Origin: Nocardia sp. NBC_00416
GTDB taxonomy: Bacteria; Actinomycetota; Actinomycetes; Mycobacteriales; Mycobacteriaceae
Assembly (NCBI RefSeq): GCF_036032445.1
Contig: NZ_CP107932.1
Location: 1,366,501-1,430,500, forward strand
DNA: 64,000 bases
Direction of reading: 5' to 3'
Part shown: piece by piece, positions 17,890 to 26,453 of the stretch
Position numbering within the stretch: the stretch's first letter is position 1
Layout: the number at the start of each line of letters is the position of its first letter
Notes under the pieces: model-generated
Database searches by the model: none
What the model was told of the DNA's origin: nothing
What the model saw: the letters and a program-made list of their open reading frames with translations, nothing else
Made by a program: the position numbers and the translations under genes

Positions 17890-18651
17890 TCATTTGGGCG
17901 CGAACCGCATCCCGGCGTCCAGGCGCAGGCACTGGCCGTTGAGCATGGCGTTCTCGACGATGGCACCGACCAGTTTCGCGTACTCCTCGGGCCGCCCCAT
18001 TCGTTTGGGGAAGGCATTCCCGGACACGAGCGGGGTGACCATTTCCTCCGGGACTCCGGCCAGGATGCCGGTATCGAACAGCGACGGCGCGATGGCGAGC
18101 ACCCGGACGCCCACCGAACCGAGGTCGCGAGCCATGGTGAGCGCCATCCCGGCGATTCCGGCTTTCGACGCGGTGTACGCGACCTGCCCGATCTGACCTT
18201 CGAACGCCGCGATGGACGCCGTGTTGACGATGACACCGCGTTCTCCGTCGGCGTTCGGCTCGCCCTGGCTCATATGCCAGGCCTGCAGCCGGTTCAGGTT
18301 GAACGTGGAGATCAGGTTCAGGTTGACGATCTGGGTGAACGACTCCAGATCGTGCGGCCCGGTCTTGGACAACGTGCGCTTGGCCAGACCGCCGCCGGCG
18401 GTGTTCACGGCGATATCGAGACCGCCCAGCCGGTCCACTGCCGCGGCCAGCACCGCTTCGATTCCGGCGTGGTCGGTGACATCGGCTTCGTAGAAGGCGC
18501 CGCCGAGGTCGGCCGCTATCTTGTTGCCCGCACTGGCCGTCCGATCGACGATCGCCACCGTGGCGCCGCGCGCGGCGAGCAGTTCGGCGCTGGCCCGGCC
18601 CATTCCGGAGGCGCCGCCGACCACGATCGCCCGTGTTCCCTGAATCTCCAT
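17890..18651 (-). CDS. SDR, 3-hydroxyacyl-CoA dehydrogenase type II-like
   Basis: A 253-residue SDR. The cofactor loop VGGASGMG, the NTAGGG motif, NTASIAAFEGQIGQ and YTASK are present. The FEGQIGQVAYTASKAGI stretch and the substrate loop containing KRMGRPEEYAKLV are characteristic of HSD17B10-like 3-hydroxyacyl-CoA dehydrogenases, which oxidise short branched hydroxyacyl-CoA in beta-oxidation. A reverse-strand TATAAC hexamer at about 18711-18716 may be its -10. It is followed on the same strand by tesB. Confidence 0.83.
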   Translation of the reverse strand: MEIQGTRAIVVGGASGMGRASAELLAARGATVAIVDRTASAGNKIAADLGGAFYEADVTDHAGIEAVLAAAVDRLGGLDIAVNTAGGGLAKRTLSKTGPHDLESFTQIVNLNLISTFNLNRLQAWHMSQGEPNADGERGVIVNTASIAAFEGQIGQVAYTASKAGIAGMALTMARDLGSVGVRVLAIAPSLFDTGILAGVPEEMVTPLVSGNAFPKRMGRPEEYAKLVGAIVENAMLNGQCLRLDAGMRFAPK

Positions 18652-18806
18652 ATTTCCTGTCCTTGTCGGGGTGCGGCAGAGGTGCTCTCGCCGAACGGGT
18701 ACCGACCTACGTTATAGCGAGCCGAGGAGCCGGGACCAGAGTTTTCGTAGAAGTCTCGATGAAAGTGCCGGTCGGGACCGGCGCCGGGAAGGGCCGGGTC
18801 TTGTGG

Positions 18807-20165
18807 TCAGCTCGTCTCGGATCCTTCTCGTGCCCCGCTCCGCGACCGGGCGATCGTGGGCGGCATCGCCAGCTCGAGCAGGACCAGGGCGATCAGGGCG
18901 AGCAATACGGTCCAGCCGACCACGGCCCCGGTCGGGTAGTTCCAGAACACGACGATCGCCACGCCCGCCGCGACGATCGCGGCCCGCAACGGTACCCGCG
19001 CCCGAGCCAGCGACAACTGGAACGCGGTGGGAGGCCGGGTGCCGCCGGGACGGCGGAGCACGGCGAGGAATCGGCCCCAGGTCCGGCGCAGTGCCGACGC
19101 CGAGTCCGATCCGCCCAATAGATAGCCGGCGGCCGCCACGACGAGCCCCGCCACGAAAACCGCCCGCAGCATGCTGCGCAGCGGAGCCACGAGAGTGTCG
19201 AACACCGCGGTCGCGGCGGCCGGGGAACGGATTTCCGGCGGGAGGTCGCCCAGATACAGCGACCGGCCGAGATAGATCGCCAGCGCGAGCACCGCCATGG
19301 CGACGGCGCACGTCACGCCCACTGCGGCCAGGGCACGGAGCCGCGATCCCCGGGGCGCCGCCCACACCGCGACGGCCGCCGCGAGCGCCGCCGCCCACGG
19401 GAGGATGCCGGCGGCTTTGTCGAGCGCGCCGACGATGCGCTGCGCCGAGGCCAGTTCCGGTGATCGGAACAGCACGAACTGCTCGTCGAGCGGCGGGAGC
19501 TCGCGGGTGAACGTGAAACCCCGCTGCGACAGCCGCGTTCGCGCCTCCGCGAGGACAGCGTCCAGCGAGATGCTCACCGTGCCGGTGTCGTCGACCTCGA
19601 TCGCGCCGGAGCGGGTGTCGCCGGTCACCACGGCGACGAGTCTCGTATGCGCCGCCCGGTTGGCCTGGACCCACAGGTCTTCGAACCGGTCGGAGTCGAC
19701 CAGTTCGGACACCGTGTCGCGCACGAAGGTCTCCGCCTGCTCCGCGAGGACGGGAGCCAGGCCCACCACCGGCTCGAGGCGGGGTCTGGACCGGGAGAGT
19801 TCGGTCAACGCCTCCGCGGCGACGGCTTCGATATCGAGCCGAGTGACGATGGCCTCGGTCACCCTGTCGGTGACCGCGCCTTTGACGGCCGGATCGGCTC
19901 CCAACGGCGCGACGGTGCTCACATAGCGGTCGGTATCGAGTATTTCCGAACGTGTGTACCGGGCCGCGACGGCAGCCACGAGCAGGAAGCCGACGAGCAC
20001 CAGCAGCACCACCACCGCGGTCCAGCGTGCCCGGCGCGACCCGGTTCCCGCGCCCGGTTGTTCGCGGCGCAGCCGGGCGAGTTCGGCGCGCAGGCGCGCG
20101 AGTTCGCGGCGCTCGTCCGCGCCGAGTGCGCCGTCGGCGGATCGACTGTCACCGGAGTCGGTCAT
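18807..20165 (-). CDS. Integral membrane protein with extracytoplasmic domain
   Basis: A 452-residue protein of unknown function. A charged N-terminal segment with a short coiled-coil pattern (RRELARLRAELARLRRE, about residues 20-36) precedes a first membrane helix near residue 55. A predicted external domain of about 200 residues follows, with repeated AVTDRVTEAIV-like helices. The C-terminal half has four or five more hydrophobic segments, including AAALAAAVAVWAA and AVFVAGLVVAAAGYLL. Start MTDSGD at 20165. The pattern fits actinobacterial envelope proteins without an assigned role. Confidence 0.72.
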   Translation of the reverse strand: MTDSGDSRSADGALGADERRELARLRAELARLRREQPGAGTGSRRARWTAVVVLLVLVGFLLVAAVAARYTRSEILDTDRYVSTVAPLGADPAVKGAVTDRVTEAIVTRLDIEAVAAEALTELSRSRPRLEPVVGLAPVLAEQAETFVRDTVSELVDSDRFEDLWVQANRAAHTRLVAVVTGDTRSGAIEVDDTGTVSISLDAVLAEARTRLSQRGFTFTRELPPLDEQFVLFRSPELASAQRIVGALDKAAGILPWAAALAAAVAVWAAPRGSRLRALAAVGVTCAVAMAVLALAIYLGRSLYLGDLPPEIRSPAAATAVFDTLVAPLRSMLRAVFVAGLVVAAAGYLLGGSDSASALRRTWGRFLAVLRRPGGTRPPTAFQLSLARARVPLRAAIVAAGVAIVVFWNYPTGAVVGWTVLLALIALVLLELAMPPTIARSRSGAREGSETS

Positions 20166-20423
20166 GCACCTGCCTCCGCCCGTGAGTGCGGGCCGGATCA
20201 AGGCCTTCCGGATCGCTGTGCGCGCCCGGTTTCGCTACTCGACGAGAGCTTGCTCCGCTGTGCCCGGCCTCGCCTCACCCGCGAAGGGTGAGGTCACTGC
20301 CCGGTCCGGCGACGAAGCTGGGTCGGCACGGACATCGCAGCCGCCGGGTCTCGGTCGGCGGTTCGACGCCGCGACGGTACCGGTTCCGATGATCAGGTCT
20401 TTCCGATCGGCGAGGGGTTGACC

Positions 20424-20540
20424 ATGACCGACAGCGCATCGCGGGTGAACCGTCCCTATTACCCCGCGTGGTCCATGGTGATCATCGCGTTGAGCGTGGT
20501 GGTCAGCTGGGCCGTGACGACATGGGAACCCGGACACTGA
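20424..20540 (+). CDS. Possible small single-pass membrane protein
   Basis: A 38-residue frame (MTDSASRVNRPYYP..., ending TTWEPGH) with one hydrophobic helix, WSMVIIALSVVVSWAV. GAGGGG lies about six bases upstream of the ATG. Codon use and the amphipathic start look natural, but a frame this short can occur by chance. It sits alone between the membrane protein gene and the lipid kinase gene. Confidence 0.4.
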   Translation: MTDSASRVNRPYYPAWSMVIIALSVVVSWAVTTWEPGH

Positions 20541-20800
20541 CCCAGGCGCACACGATGCGCGTTCGCGCCCGTTTCGTGCCTTGACCGGATTTCCTCGAGG
20601 GGTCGACGATGGTGCGATGACCGAGAATTCGGCAGGCTTCGGCGAGTCCGGCCGTGATGCTGCGCGCGCGGATCGTGACCTGGCCACGAGGCCGGAACCG
20701 GCACGGTGGCGTGCGGAAAGACAATCATGGGCCACAGACGCACGACCCGCTCGCTCCTGATCACGCTCGTCGCCACCGCGCGCGATCCAGGGTCCGGACG

Positions 20801-22138
20801 GTGAACCGGCGCGATGATGTCGAACCCGGTGCCCCGCTCCGGCGCTGGGCGGCCCGGGCGGCGTTGCTGTTCGCCGTCGTGGCGGCCGCGCTGCCCGTAC
20901 TGTTCGCCGGGGTGCTGGGCGCCCTCGGCCTGCTCGTCGTCGGGACCGGCGGCGTCGTGGTCACGGTTGCGGCACTGTACTGGTTCCTGACCAGGCGCGG
21001 AGTACTCAGAGTGGTCGCGCTCGCCGTCGCGGTGCTGGCCCCGGTCGTCGTGGTGGTGTTCTTCGTGCGCGCGCATCTGTTGTGGGTCGTCGTGCTCACG
21101 TGCGCGGCGGTGTTCCTGGCCCTGGTCTGCGCACGCGCCGCGTTGGGCGGGGGCGCACCGCCGTCGTCCGAGTACTCGTCCGCGCCGCCGCAACGCCCCT
21201 TCCTGATCATGAATCCGCACTCGGGCGGCGGCAAGGTCGAGAAGTTCGACCTGCGGCGCCGGGCCGAGGAACTCGGCGCCGACGTCGTGCTGCTCGAGGG
21301 ATCCGCTCCCGTGGATGTGGCGGCGGTGGCCCGCCGGGCGGTCGCGCGCGGCGCCGACCTGCTCGGGGTGGCCGGAGGCGACGGGACGCAGGCCCTCGTG
21401 GCCGGGGTCGCCGCGGAACACCAGGTGCCTTTCCTGGTGATCAGTGCCGGAACGCGCAACCACTTCGCCTTGGATCTCGGCCTGGACCGCGGCGACCCGG
21501 TCGCCTGTCTCGACGCGCTGCGCGACGGCGTCGAGATCCGGGTCGATCTCGGCCGCGTCAACGGGCTGCCGTTCGTCAACAATGCGTCGTTCGGCGTCTA
21601 CGCCGAAATCGTGCGCAGTCCCGCCTACCGCGACGACAAGACCGCGACGGTGCTGCGGCTGCTCCCGGACCTCCTGGCCGGGCATACCGGCGCCCGGCTC
21701 GTCGCGCGGATCGGTGGGACCGTCGTCGACGGGCCGCAGGCGATACTGGTGAGCAACAACCCGTACGGCACCGGCGATCCGGCCGGTCTCAGTCGCCGCG
21801 ATCGACTCGACCGCGGCGTACTCGGCGCGGTGACAGTCTCGGTCGCGAATACTCGTGACGCCGTCGGCCTGCTGCGTCGTACCAACAGTCGCGGTCTGAC
21901 GCAGCGGACCGCGACCGTGATCGAGGTCGAGAGCGACGCACCGCGGATTCCGGTAGGAGTGGACGGCGAATCGCTGCTCCTGCAGACACCGGTGCGCTGC
22001 GTCGTCGAAGCCGGTTCCCTGCGTGTGCGGGTTCCGCGGACTCGTCCCGGGATACGTTCTGCCGCACCGGTACTGGACTGGGTGCGACTCCGGGAACTGG
22101 CGAGACGACCGGAGCGCAACGCGCCACCTGGTAGCTGA
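20801..22138 (+). CDS. Diacylglycerol kinase-family lipid kinase with N-terminal membrane segments
   Basis: A 445-residue protein. The first 115 residues contain about four hydrophobic helices (LLFAVVAAALPVLFAGVLG, VLRVVALAVAVLAPVVVVVFF and others). From about residue 130 comes a DAGK catalytic domain: NPHSGGGK, the ATP-binding AGGDGTQALVAG and ISAGTRNHFALDL. This family phosphorylates diacylglycerol or related lipids with ATP. The GTG at 20801 has AGGG upstream and removes a non-conserved 49-residue extension. It ends five bases before the convergent MpaB-type gene. Confidence 0.8.
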   Translation: MNRRDDVEPGAPLRRWAARAALLFAVVAAALPVLFAGVLGALGLLVVGTGGVVVTVAALYWFLTRRGVLRVVALAVAVLAPVVVVVFFVRAHLLWVVVLTCAAVFLALVCARAALGGGAPPSSEYSSAPPQRPFLIMNPHSGGGKVEKFDLRRRAEELGADVVLLEGSAPVDVAAVARRAVARGADLLGVAGGDGTQALVAGVAAEHQVPFLVISAGTRNHFALDLGLDRGDPVACLDALRDGVEIRVDLGRVNGLPFVNNASFGVYAEIVRSPAYRDDKTATVLRLLPDLLAGHTGARLVARIGGTVVDGPQAILVSNNPYGTGDPAGLSRRDRLDRGVLGAVTVSVANTRDAVGLLRRTNSRGLTQRTATVIEVESDAPRIPVGVDGESLLLQTPVRCVVEAGSLRVRVPRTRPGIRSAAPVLDWVRLRELARRPERNAPPGS

Positions 22139-22143
22139 GCCGG

Positions 22144-23370
22144 TCAGGCCGTGGCCTGTAGGTGGTGCGCCGACATTCCGACGGTGGCGGGGCCGGAGCC
22201 GACCAGGAGTCGCTGGAACGCCTCCTGCTCGCGCAGGCCGCGTTCTTCGGCGCGTGCACGGGCGGCGGGACTGATCCGAATGGCCGCGGTGCGGGCCAAG
22301 TTCACCGGAAGCCGCAGCAGCGGATACCACGGCGGCATATACGGCCACAGCCCGAGTTTGCGCATGGCGCTCGGCCCGAGATACATACTCGAGATCGACA
22401 GATGCTGGGCGCGGGCGATCCGGCCGCGCAGCCACGGCAGGTTCGGGTAGTGCCAGTCGAGCGGATCGTCGGCCATCGGCAGGGCGAGCTGGCGGGTGGT
22501 CTCGTCGGGGTTGGTGATGGCCGTCATGCAGTGGTACAGGATCCGGACACTGTCGCGGAAACCGGTGGGCAGCCACTCGTCCGAGACGCCCATGAGCCAG
22601 CCGACGTAGCGGGCCAGCTGCGCCGCAGCTTCCCGGTCGGCCCGGGAGGGGACGATACCCATGGTCATGCCGCCGATGAACGGGGCGATGAGTGCCCCCA
22701 CCAGCGTCGCCGCCATATCCGTCTGGTTGATCGGCAGCCCCCAGGCGTCGCCGTCCCAGTCGGGCATCGCGCCGACGTGCCGGCGGACCAGGGAGTGGAC
22801 GAAGCGTACGTGCAGCGTGGACCGATAGCCGGGGCCGAACTTCTCCATCCCGTTCTGGACGTCGAGCGCCCACTGCATGGTTTCGGCGAACCGCTGGGCG
22901 GGCCCTTTTTCCAGCGCGCCGGTCCGCAGCAGCGTCTTGTTGAAGCCGGAGGCGAGATAGCCGCCGAGGAAGGAGACGTCGCGGGCCAGGTACAGACCGT
23001 CGTAGCCGCCCCGGCGCAGCACCTGCTCGCCGTGGCGCAGTGTCCGCTCGTTCACCCAGGGTGGTGTCGTTTCGACCGCGGCGAAGAAGGCGCGCAGCGG
23101 CGCCGGAGCATCCGGGACGGAGTCGATGCCGGTGTGCAGGGCCTGCTCGAAAAGCGGCCGGGTCGTGGCCATGCCGGTGGTGAGCATCCAGTCGACCAGT
23201 GCGTCCATCGGCTCGTCGCCGACCAGCAGGGACGTACCCATGGCCGCCCACTGTTCGGCATCGGGTGCGCCGATGCCCATGAGCATGGCGAACGGACGCA
23301 ACCCGGGCACCTCGACCGGGGCGGCGGGATGTCGGGTGGGGACGTTCGCACCCGTGTTCTCGGAACCCAT
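22144..23370 (-). CDS. MpaB/Lcp-type oxygenase family protein (DUF2236)
   Basis: A 408-residue protein with the layout of the DUF2236 family, which includes fungal MpaB and the heme-dependent rubber oxygenase Lcp. A TPPWVNERTLRHGEQVLRRGG segment precedes the conserved ASGFNKTLLRTG and a His-containing LHVRFVHSLVRRHV helix that fits the axial heme ligand region. The product may oxidise an isoprenoid or lipid, but its own substrate is unknown. It is divergent from an HpnE-like flavoprotein, with a shared palindrome directly upstream of its ATG at 23370. Confidence 0.75.
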   Translation of the reverse strand: MGSENTGANVPTRHPAAPVEVPGLRPFAMLMGIGAPDAEQWAAMGTSLLVGDEPMDALVDWMLTTGMATTRPLFEQALHTGIDSVPDAPAPLRAFFAAVETTPPWVNERTLRHGEQVLRRGGYDGLYLARDVSFLGGYLASGFNKTLLRTGALEKGPAQRFAETMQWALDVQNGMEKFGPGYRSTLHVRFVHSLVRRHVGAMPDWDGDAWGLPINQTDMAATLVGALIAPFIGGMTMGIVPSRADREAAAQLARYVGWLMGVSDEWLPTGFRDSVRILYHCMTAITNPDETTRQLALPMADDPLDWHYPNLPWLRGRIARAQHLSISSMYLGPSAMRKLGLWPYMPPWYPLLRLPVNLARTAAIRISPAARARAEERGLREQEAFQRLLVGSGPATVGMSAHHLQATA

Positions 23371-23373
23371 GAA

Positions 23374-23402
23374 ACAAATGTATTGAGTGAGTTACATTGT
23401 GT
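23374..23402. promoter_or_regulatory. Inverted repeat in the divergent MpaB/HpnE-like promoter
   Basis: ACAAATGTA (23374-23382) and TACATTGTGT (23393-23402) form an imperfect inverted repeat (left arm lacks one base) around an AT-rich centre. It lies in the 66-base region between the two divergent starts, a likely site for the TetR encoded at 24818. Confidence 0.5.
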
Positions 23403-23436
23403 CAATCAGCAGGTTCGCGATGTCTGGGAGAAGCAG

Positions 23437-24813
23437 ATGAACGATGTCCGTCGGCATATCGTGATCGGGGGTGGTCTCGCGGGCCTCGCCGCCGCCGTGT
23501 GGCTGGCCGAAGCGGGGCAGCAGGTGACTCTGCTCGAGCGGCGCGCTCGGCTGGGCGGGCGTACCCAAGCGATGGCGGTCCCCGAAGTCGGCGATACTCC
23601 GGACAACGGCCAGCATGTGGTCGCCAGCGGGTACCGCAGCCTCTTCCGATATCTGGAGAGCGTGGGTACCCGCGAATATGTAGAATTCCCGGGCGGCGGC
23701 ACCCTGCGCTGGCCCGGCGGGCGCGCGGTCATGTTGCATACCAGAGGGTTTCGCGCCGTCAAGACCCTCTTGGGCGCGCATCCCGACGCCGGCGTCCTCG
23801 ACCGTCTCCGCGCCCTGCGCGCGACCGCGCGATTGGGCCGGCAGGCACTGTTCCAGCCCGCCGACCTCGCCGACATCACCACCGAACAGTGGTTCGAGCG
23901 GGTGGGTATGCCCGCGAAAGCCCGGGAGGCGCTGTGGGATTGGCTGGCTCTCGGCATCGCCGCCGAGCCGGTGCAGCGGGAATCCGCCAAGGTTTTCGCC
24001 GACGTCCTGGCTACGGGGATTCGAATCGGGGCGCAGGACCGGGTGGGTGTCACCATCGGCTATCCCACCGTGGACCTGGACACCCTCTACATCGCCGGCG
24101 CCGAGAAGGCGTTCGAGAAATACGGTGTCGATATCCGCTACCGGACGGTTGCTCGAAAGGTCGTGATCACGGACGGACTGGTGACCGGTGTGCAGTTGGC
24201 GGACGGCACCGAGATCCCGGCGGACGCGGTGGTCTGCGCGGTGCCCAATTCGCGGATCCACGGTCTGCTCGACGATCTGCCCGAGCACGCGGAAATCTAC
24301 GCGGCCGCGGACAAGTTGGGTGTCACGCCGATCGTGAGCACCAATCTCTACCTGGACCGGCCGCTGCGGACCGAATCCGCGATGGAGGCGCTGATCGGCG
24401 GCGCCGGCGTGATCGACGAAGTGTTCGACCGGCAGCGCATGCACGGCCGGGCACCCGCGGGCGCCTGGCTCTATTGCCTGACCACCAGCGGTGCCTACGA
24501 GCAGATCCACAAGAGCAACGACGAGATCATCGAAGAACAGTTCGCGCTGATCCGGCGCTACTACCCGGAAGCCGCGCAGGCGCGACTGGTGCACGCGCAG
24601 GTCGTGAAAATGCCGAAGGCCACTTTTTCGCAGGTGCTGGGAACCGCTGGGCTGCGTCCGGACCAGCGGACATCGGTTCCGAATCTGGTGCTGGCCGGTG
24701 ATTGGACCCGGACCGACTGGTCGGCCACCATGGAAAGCGCCGCGCAGAGCGCGGAGCGGGCGGTGGCGGCGCTGCTCGCCCACGTCGCAGCGCCCCGGGG
24801 CGGCCGACGATGA
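23437..24813 (+). CDS. FAD-dependent amine oxidase-type protein, HpnE-like
   Basis: A 458-residue flavoprotein. The FAD loop is VIGGGLAGLAAAVWLAEAG near the N-terminus, followed by LERRARLGGRTQ. The C-terminus has the family motif LAGDWTRTDWSATMESAAQSAERA. This closing pattern and the length match hydroxysqualene dehydroxylase HpnE and related carotenoid/squalene desaturases. A terpenoid substrate would suit the divergent MpaB/Lcp-type oxygenase. No squalene or phytoene synthase gene is nearby, so hopanoid synthesis is not shown. GGGAGAAGCAG precedes the ATG at 23437. Confidence 0.75.
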   Translation: MNDVRRHIVIGGGLAGLAAAVWLAEAGQQVTLLERRARLGGRTQAMAVPEVGDTPDNGQHVVASGYRSLFRYLESVGTREYVEFPGGGTLRWPGGRAVMLHTRGFRAVKTLLGAHPDAGVLDRLRALRATARLGRQALFQPADLADITTEQWFERVGMPAKAREALWDWLALGIAAEPVQRESAKVFADVLATGIRIGAQDRVGVTIGYPTVDLDTLYIAGAEKAFEKYGVDIRYRTVARKVVITDGLVTGVQLADGTEIPADAVVCAVPNSRIHGLLDDLPEHAEIYAAADKLGVTPIVSTNLYLDRPLRTESAMEALIGGAGVIDEVFDRQRMHGRAPAGAWLYCLTTSGAYEQIHKSNDEIIEEQFALIRRYYPEAAQARLVHAQVVKMPKATFSQVLGTAGLRPDQRTSVPNLVLAGDWTRTDWSATMESAAQSAERAVAALLAHVAAPRGGRR

Positions 24814-24817
24814 CACA

Positions 24818-25492
24818 ATGAAACACGGTCTAAAATTCCGATACATGTTCCGGAGCTATGACGAAGTCGACGAGCGGATTCTCGACGCGACCCTGGGGCG
24901 GATTCTGCAGGTCGGGGTCCGGCGGAGCAGCCTCGACGATATTGCGCGGCGGTCCGGGGTGAACCGGGTCACGATCTATCGGCGCTTCTCGGGCAAGGAC
25001 AATCTGATCGAGGCCGCGCTGTCCCGGGAGATCGGCCGGGTGCTCGGGGAGGCGACCGCCATCGCCACCGCCACCTCCGGAATCGATGCGCAGATAGAAG
25101 AGACCGTCCTCTATATCCTGCGGCTCACCCGTACGCATCCGCTGGTGACCCAATTGCTGGCGGTCGCCCCGGAGGAGGCGCTCGGTTTCTATACCGTGCG
25201 GGGTCAGGAGATGGTGTCCCAGGGCATCGAATACATCGTGGGTGTGCTGGAAGCCGGTCAAGAACAGGGGATGCTCGCCCGATACGATCCGCGGCCGGTC
25301 GCGGAACTGGTTGCCCGGATGGCGCATTCGCTCATGCTGACACCGACCGCGGGTGTGGACTTCGACGACGAGGATGCCGCGCGGGGTTTCATCCGGGCCG
25401 CGATCGTGCCGCTGATGAGATACGGCATCCGGTCCGGGCCGGAGGAAGATGAGGCCGCGGCCGGCGGGCGGCTGGGGGCCGGGTCGACTTAG
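24818..25492 (+). CDS. TetR family transcriptional regulator
   Basis: A 224-residue regulator, helix-turn-helix at about residues 20-65 (RILDATLGRILQVGV, then RSGVNRVTIYRRFSGKDNL). It starts four bases after the HpnE-like stop, so it is cotranscribed with that gene and would autoregulate through the palindrome at 23374-23402. An internal ATG at 24845 is an alternative start that removes nine residues. The C-terminal ligand domain gives no clue to the effector. Confidence 0.85.
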   Translation: MKHGLKFRYMFRSYDEVDERILDATLGRILQVGVRRSSLDDIARRSGVNRVTIYRRFSGKDNLIEAALSREIGRVLGEATAIATATSGIDAQIEETVLYILRLTRTHPLVTQLLAVAPEEALGFYTVRGQEMVSQGIEYIVGVLEAGQEQGMLARYDPRPVAELVARMAHSLMLTPTAGVDFDDEDAARGFIRAAIVPLMRYGIRSGPEEDEAAAGGRLGAGST

Positions 25493-25645
25493 CGCCGGCA
25501 ATGCGTGCACCCACTGCGAGTAGCGGCGCTGGGAGTGCGCTGCCGTTCGCCGGCCCCGGCTGGACCGGTACTGTCCGCGGCGCCCGGCGGCCGCCGCGGC
25601 GGAAATCTAGGATCGACGGCAATCGCGCCGATAAGGAGTGCAGTC

Positions 25646-26164
25646 GTGGTGAAGATAAGCCGGACCGTCGAGGTGTCCGACAGCATCATCGTGGACACGG
25701 ATCCGGAGACCGCCTACGACGCGGTGACCGATGTGACGCAGATGGGCCGGTGGAGCCCGGAGAACACCGGCGCGGTGGTGCCCGAACCCGGACGGCCGCC
25801 CTATCCCGGAATGACCTTCGTGGGGTCCAACCGGCGCGGCCCCATGCGCTGGCACACCGGCTGCACGGTGACTGTGGCCGAGCGCCCGAGCCGGTTCGTC
25901 TTCGAGGTCCGGCGGTGGGGTCTGTGGAAGCCGAGCTTGCCGGTGGCGGTGGCCACGTGGGAATACCGGTTCGAGCGTGTGGCGGAGGGGACCCGGATCA
26001 CCGAGGCCTGGTACGACGACCGGACCGGCTGGCCGGATACGCCGGCGCTGTGGTTCGACCGGGTCGCCACGGGCAAGCGGGGGTTCGCCGAATTCCAGAA
26101 GGGGAACATCCGCCGCACGCTGAAACGGCTGAAGCGGGAACTCGAGACCGCACCGCGCCCGTGA
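25646..26164 (+). CDS. SRPBCC family protein (polyketide cyclase/START-like)
   Basis: A 172-residue protein with the SRPBCC pattern: TDPETAYDAVTDVTQMGRWSPE at the N-terminus, central beta strands (GMTFVGSNRR, RFVFEV, WEYRFERV) and a long C-terminal helix (FQKGNIRRTLKRLKREL). The fold makes a hydrophobic cavity for lipids, polyketides or steroids. Two adjacent GTG codons (25646, 25649) follow AAGGAG at 25633-25638; either may be the start. It stands alone ahead of the cholesterol oxidase gene. Confidence 0.78.
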   Translation: MVKISRTVEVSDSIIVDTDPETAYDAVTDVTQMGRWSPENTGAVVPEPGRPPYPGMTFVGSNRRGPMRWHTGCTVTVAERPSRFVFEVRRWGLWKPSLPVAVATWEYRFERVAEGTRITEAWYDDRTGWPDTPALWFDRVATGKRGFAEFQKGNIRRTLKRLKRELETAPRP

Positions 26165-26194
26165 ACAATGCTCCGACCAGCGCTGGACTAGTGT

Positions 26195-26237
26195 CCAGGT
26201 CGTTTCCTTCGAGTTAGCGGAAAGCTCGCTGACCTGG
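26195..26237. repeat. Nested inverted repeat between SRPBCC and cholesterol oxidase genes
   Basis: CCAGGTC (26195-26201) pairs with GACCTGG (26231-26237), and inside it TTTCC pairs with GGAAA around an 11-base loop. The stem lies just after the SRPBCC stop. No T-run follows. It may be a hairpin terminator or the remnant end of a mobile element. Confidence 0.45.
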
Positions 26238-26294
26238 TGTGATAAGGGCTTTCAAGATCTAGGTCCGACAGTTGGGCGAGCGACCGATAGGTTC

Positions 26295-26324
26295 TTGACA
26301 CTCGCTGTGACATGTATCTATTTT
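26295..26324 (+). promoter_or_regulatory. Candidate promoter of the cholesterol oxidase gene
   Basis: A perfect -35 TTGACA (26295-26300) and TATTTT (26319-26324) at 18 bases. Transcription would start about 120 bases before the preferred TTG start, leaving a long leader. Confidence 0.42.
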
Positions 26325-26453
26325 TGAGCCCGCCCGGGGGAAGCTCCACGGGCACTCCGTTCGTCGGCTGTCCGGGTCGTCGCGTCCGCAACGATGCGGC
26401 GGCGGACGATGCTCGGCGCGGAGTCGTGTGCACAGCTGTTTCGGAGGTCGGTC

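Noticed and set aside
20459..23377. A 972-codon minus-strand open frame spanning the lipid kinase and MpaB-type genes
   Set aside because: It reads through the out-of-frame complement of two well-supported genes and is Arg-rich with no family pattern.
22162..23436. Upstream extension of the HpnE-like gene giving an 883-residue frame
   Set aside because: The extra 425 residues are antisense to the MpaB-type gene, and a good ATG with a ribosome-binding site lies at 23437.
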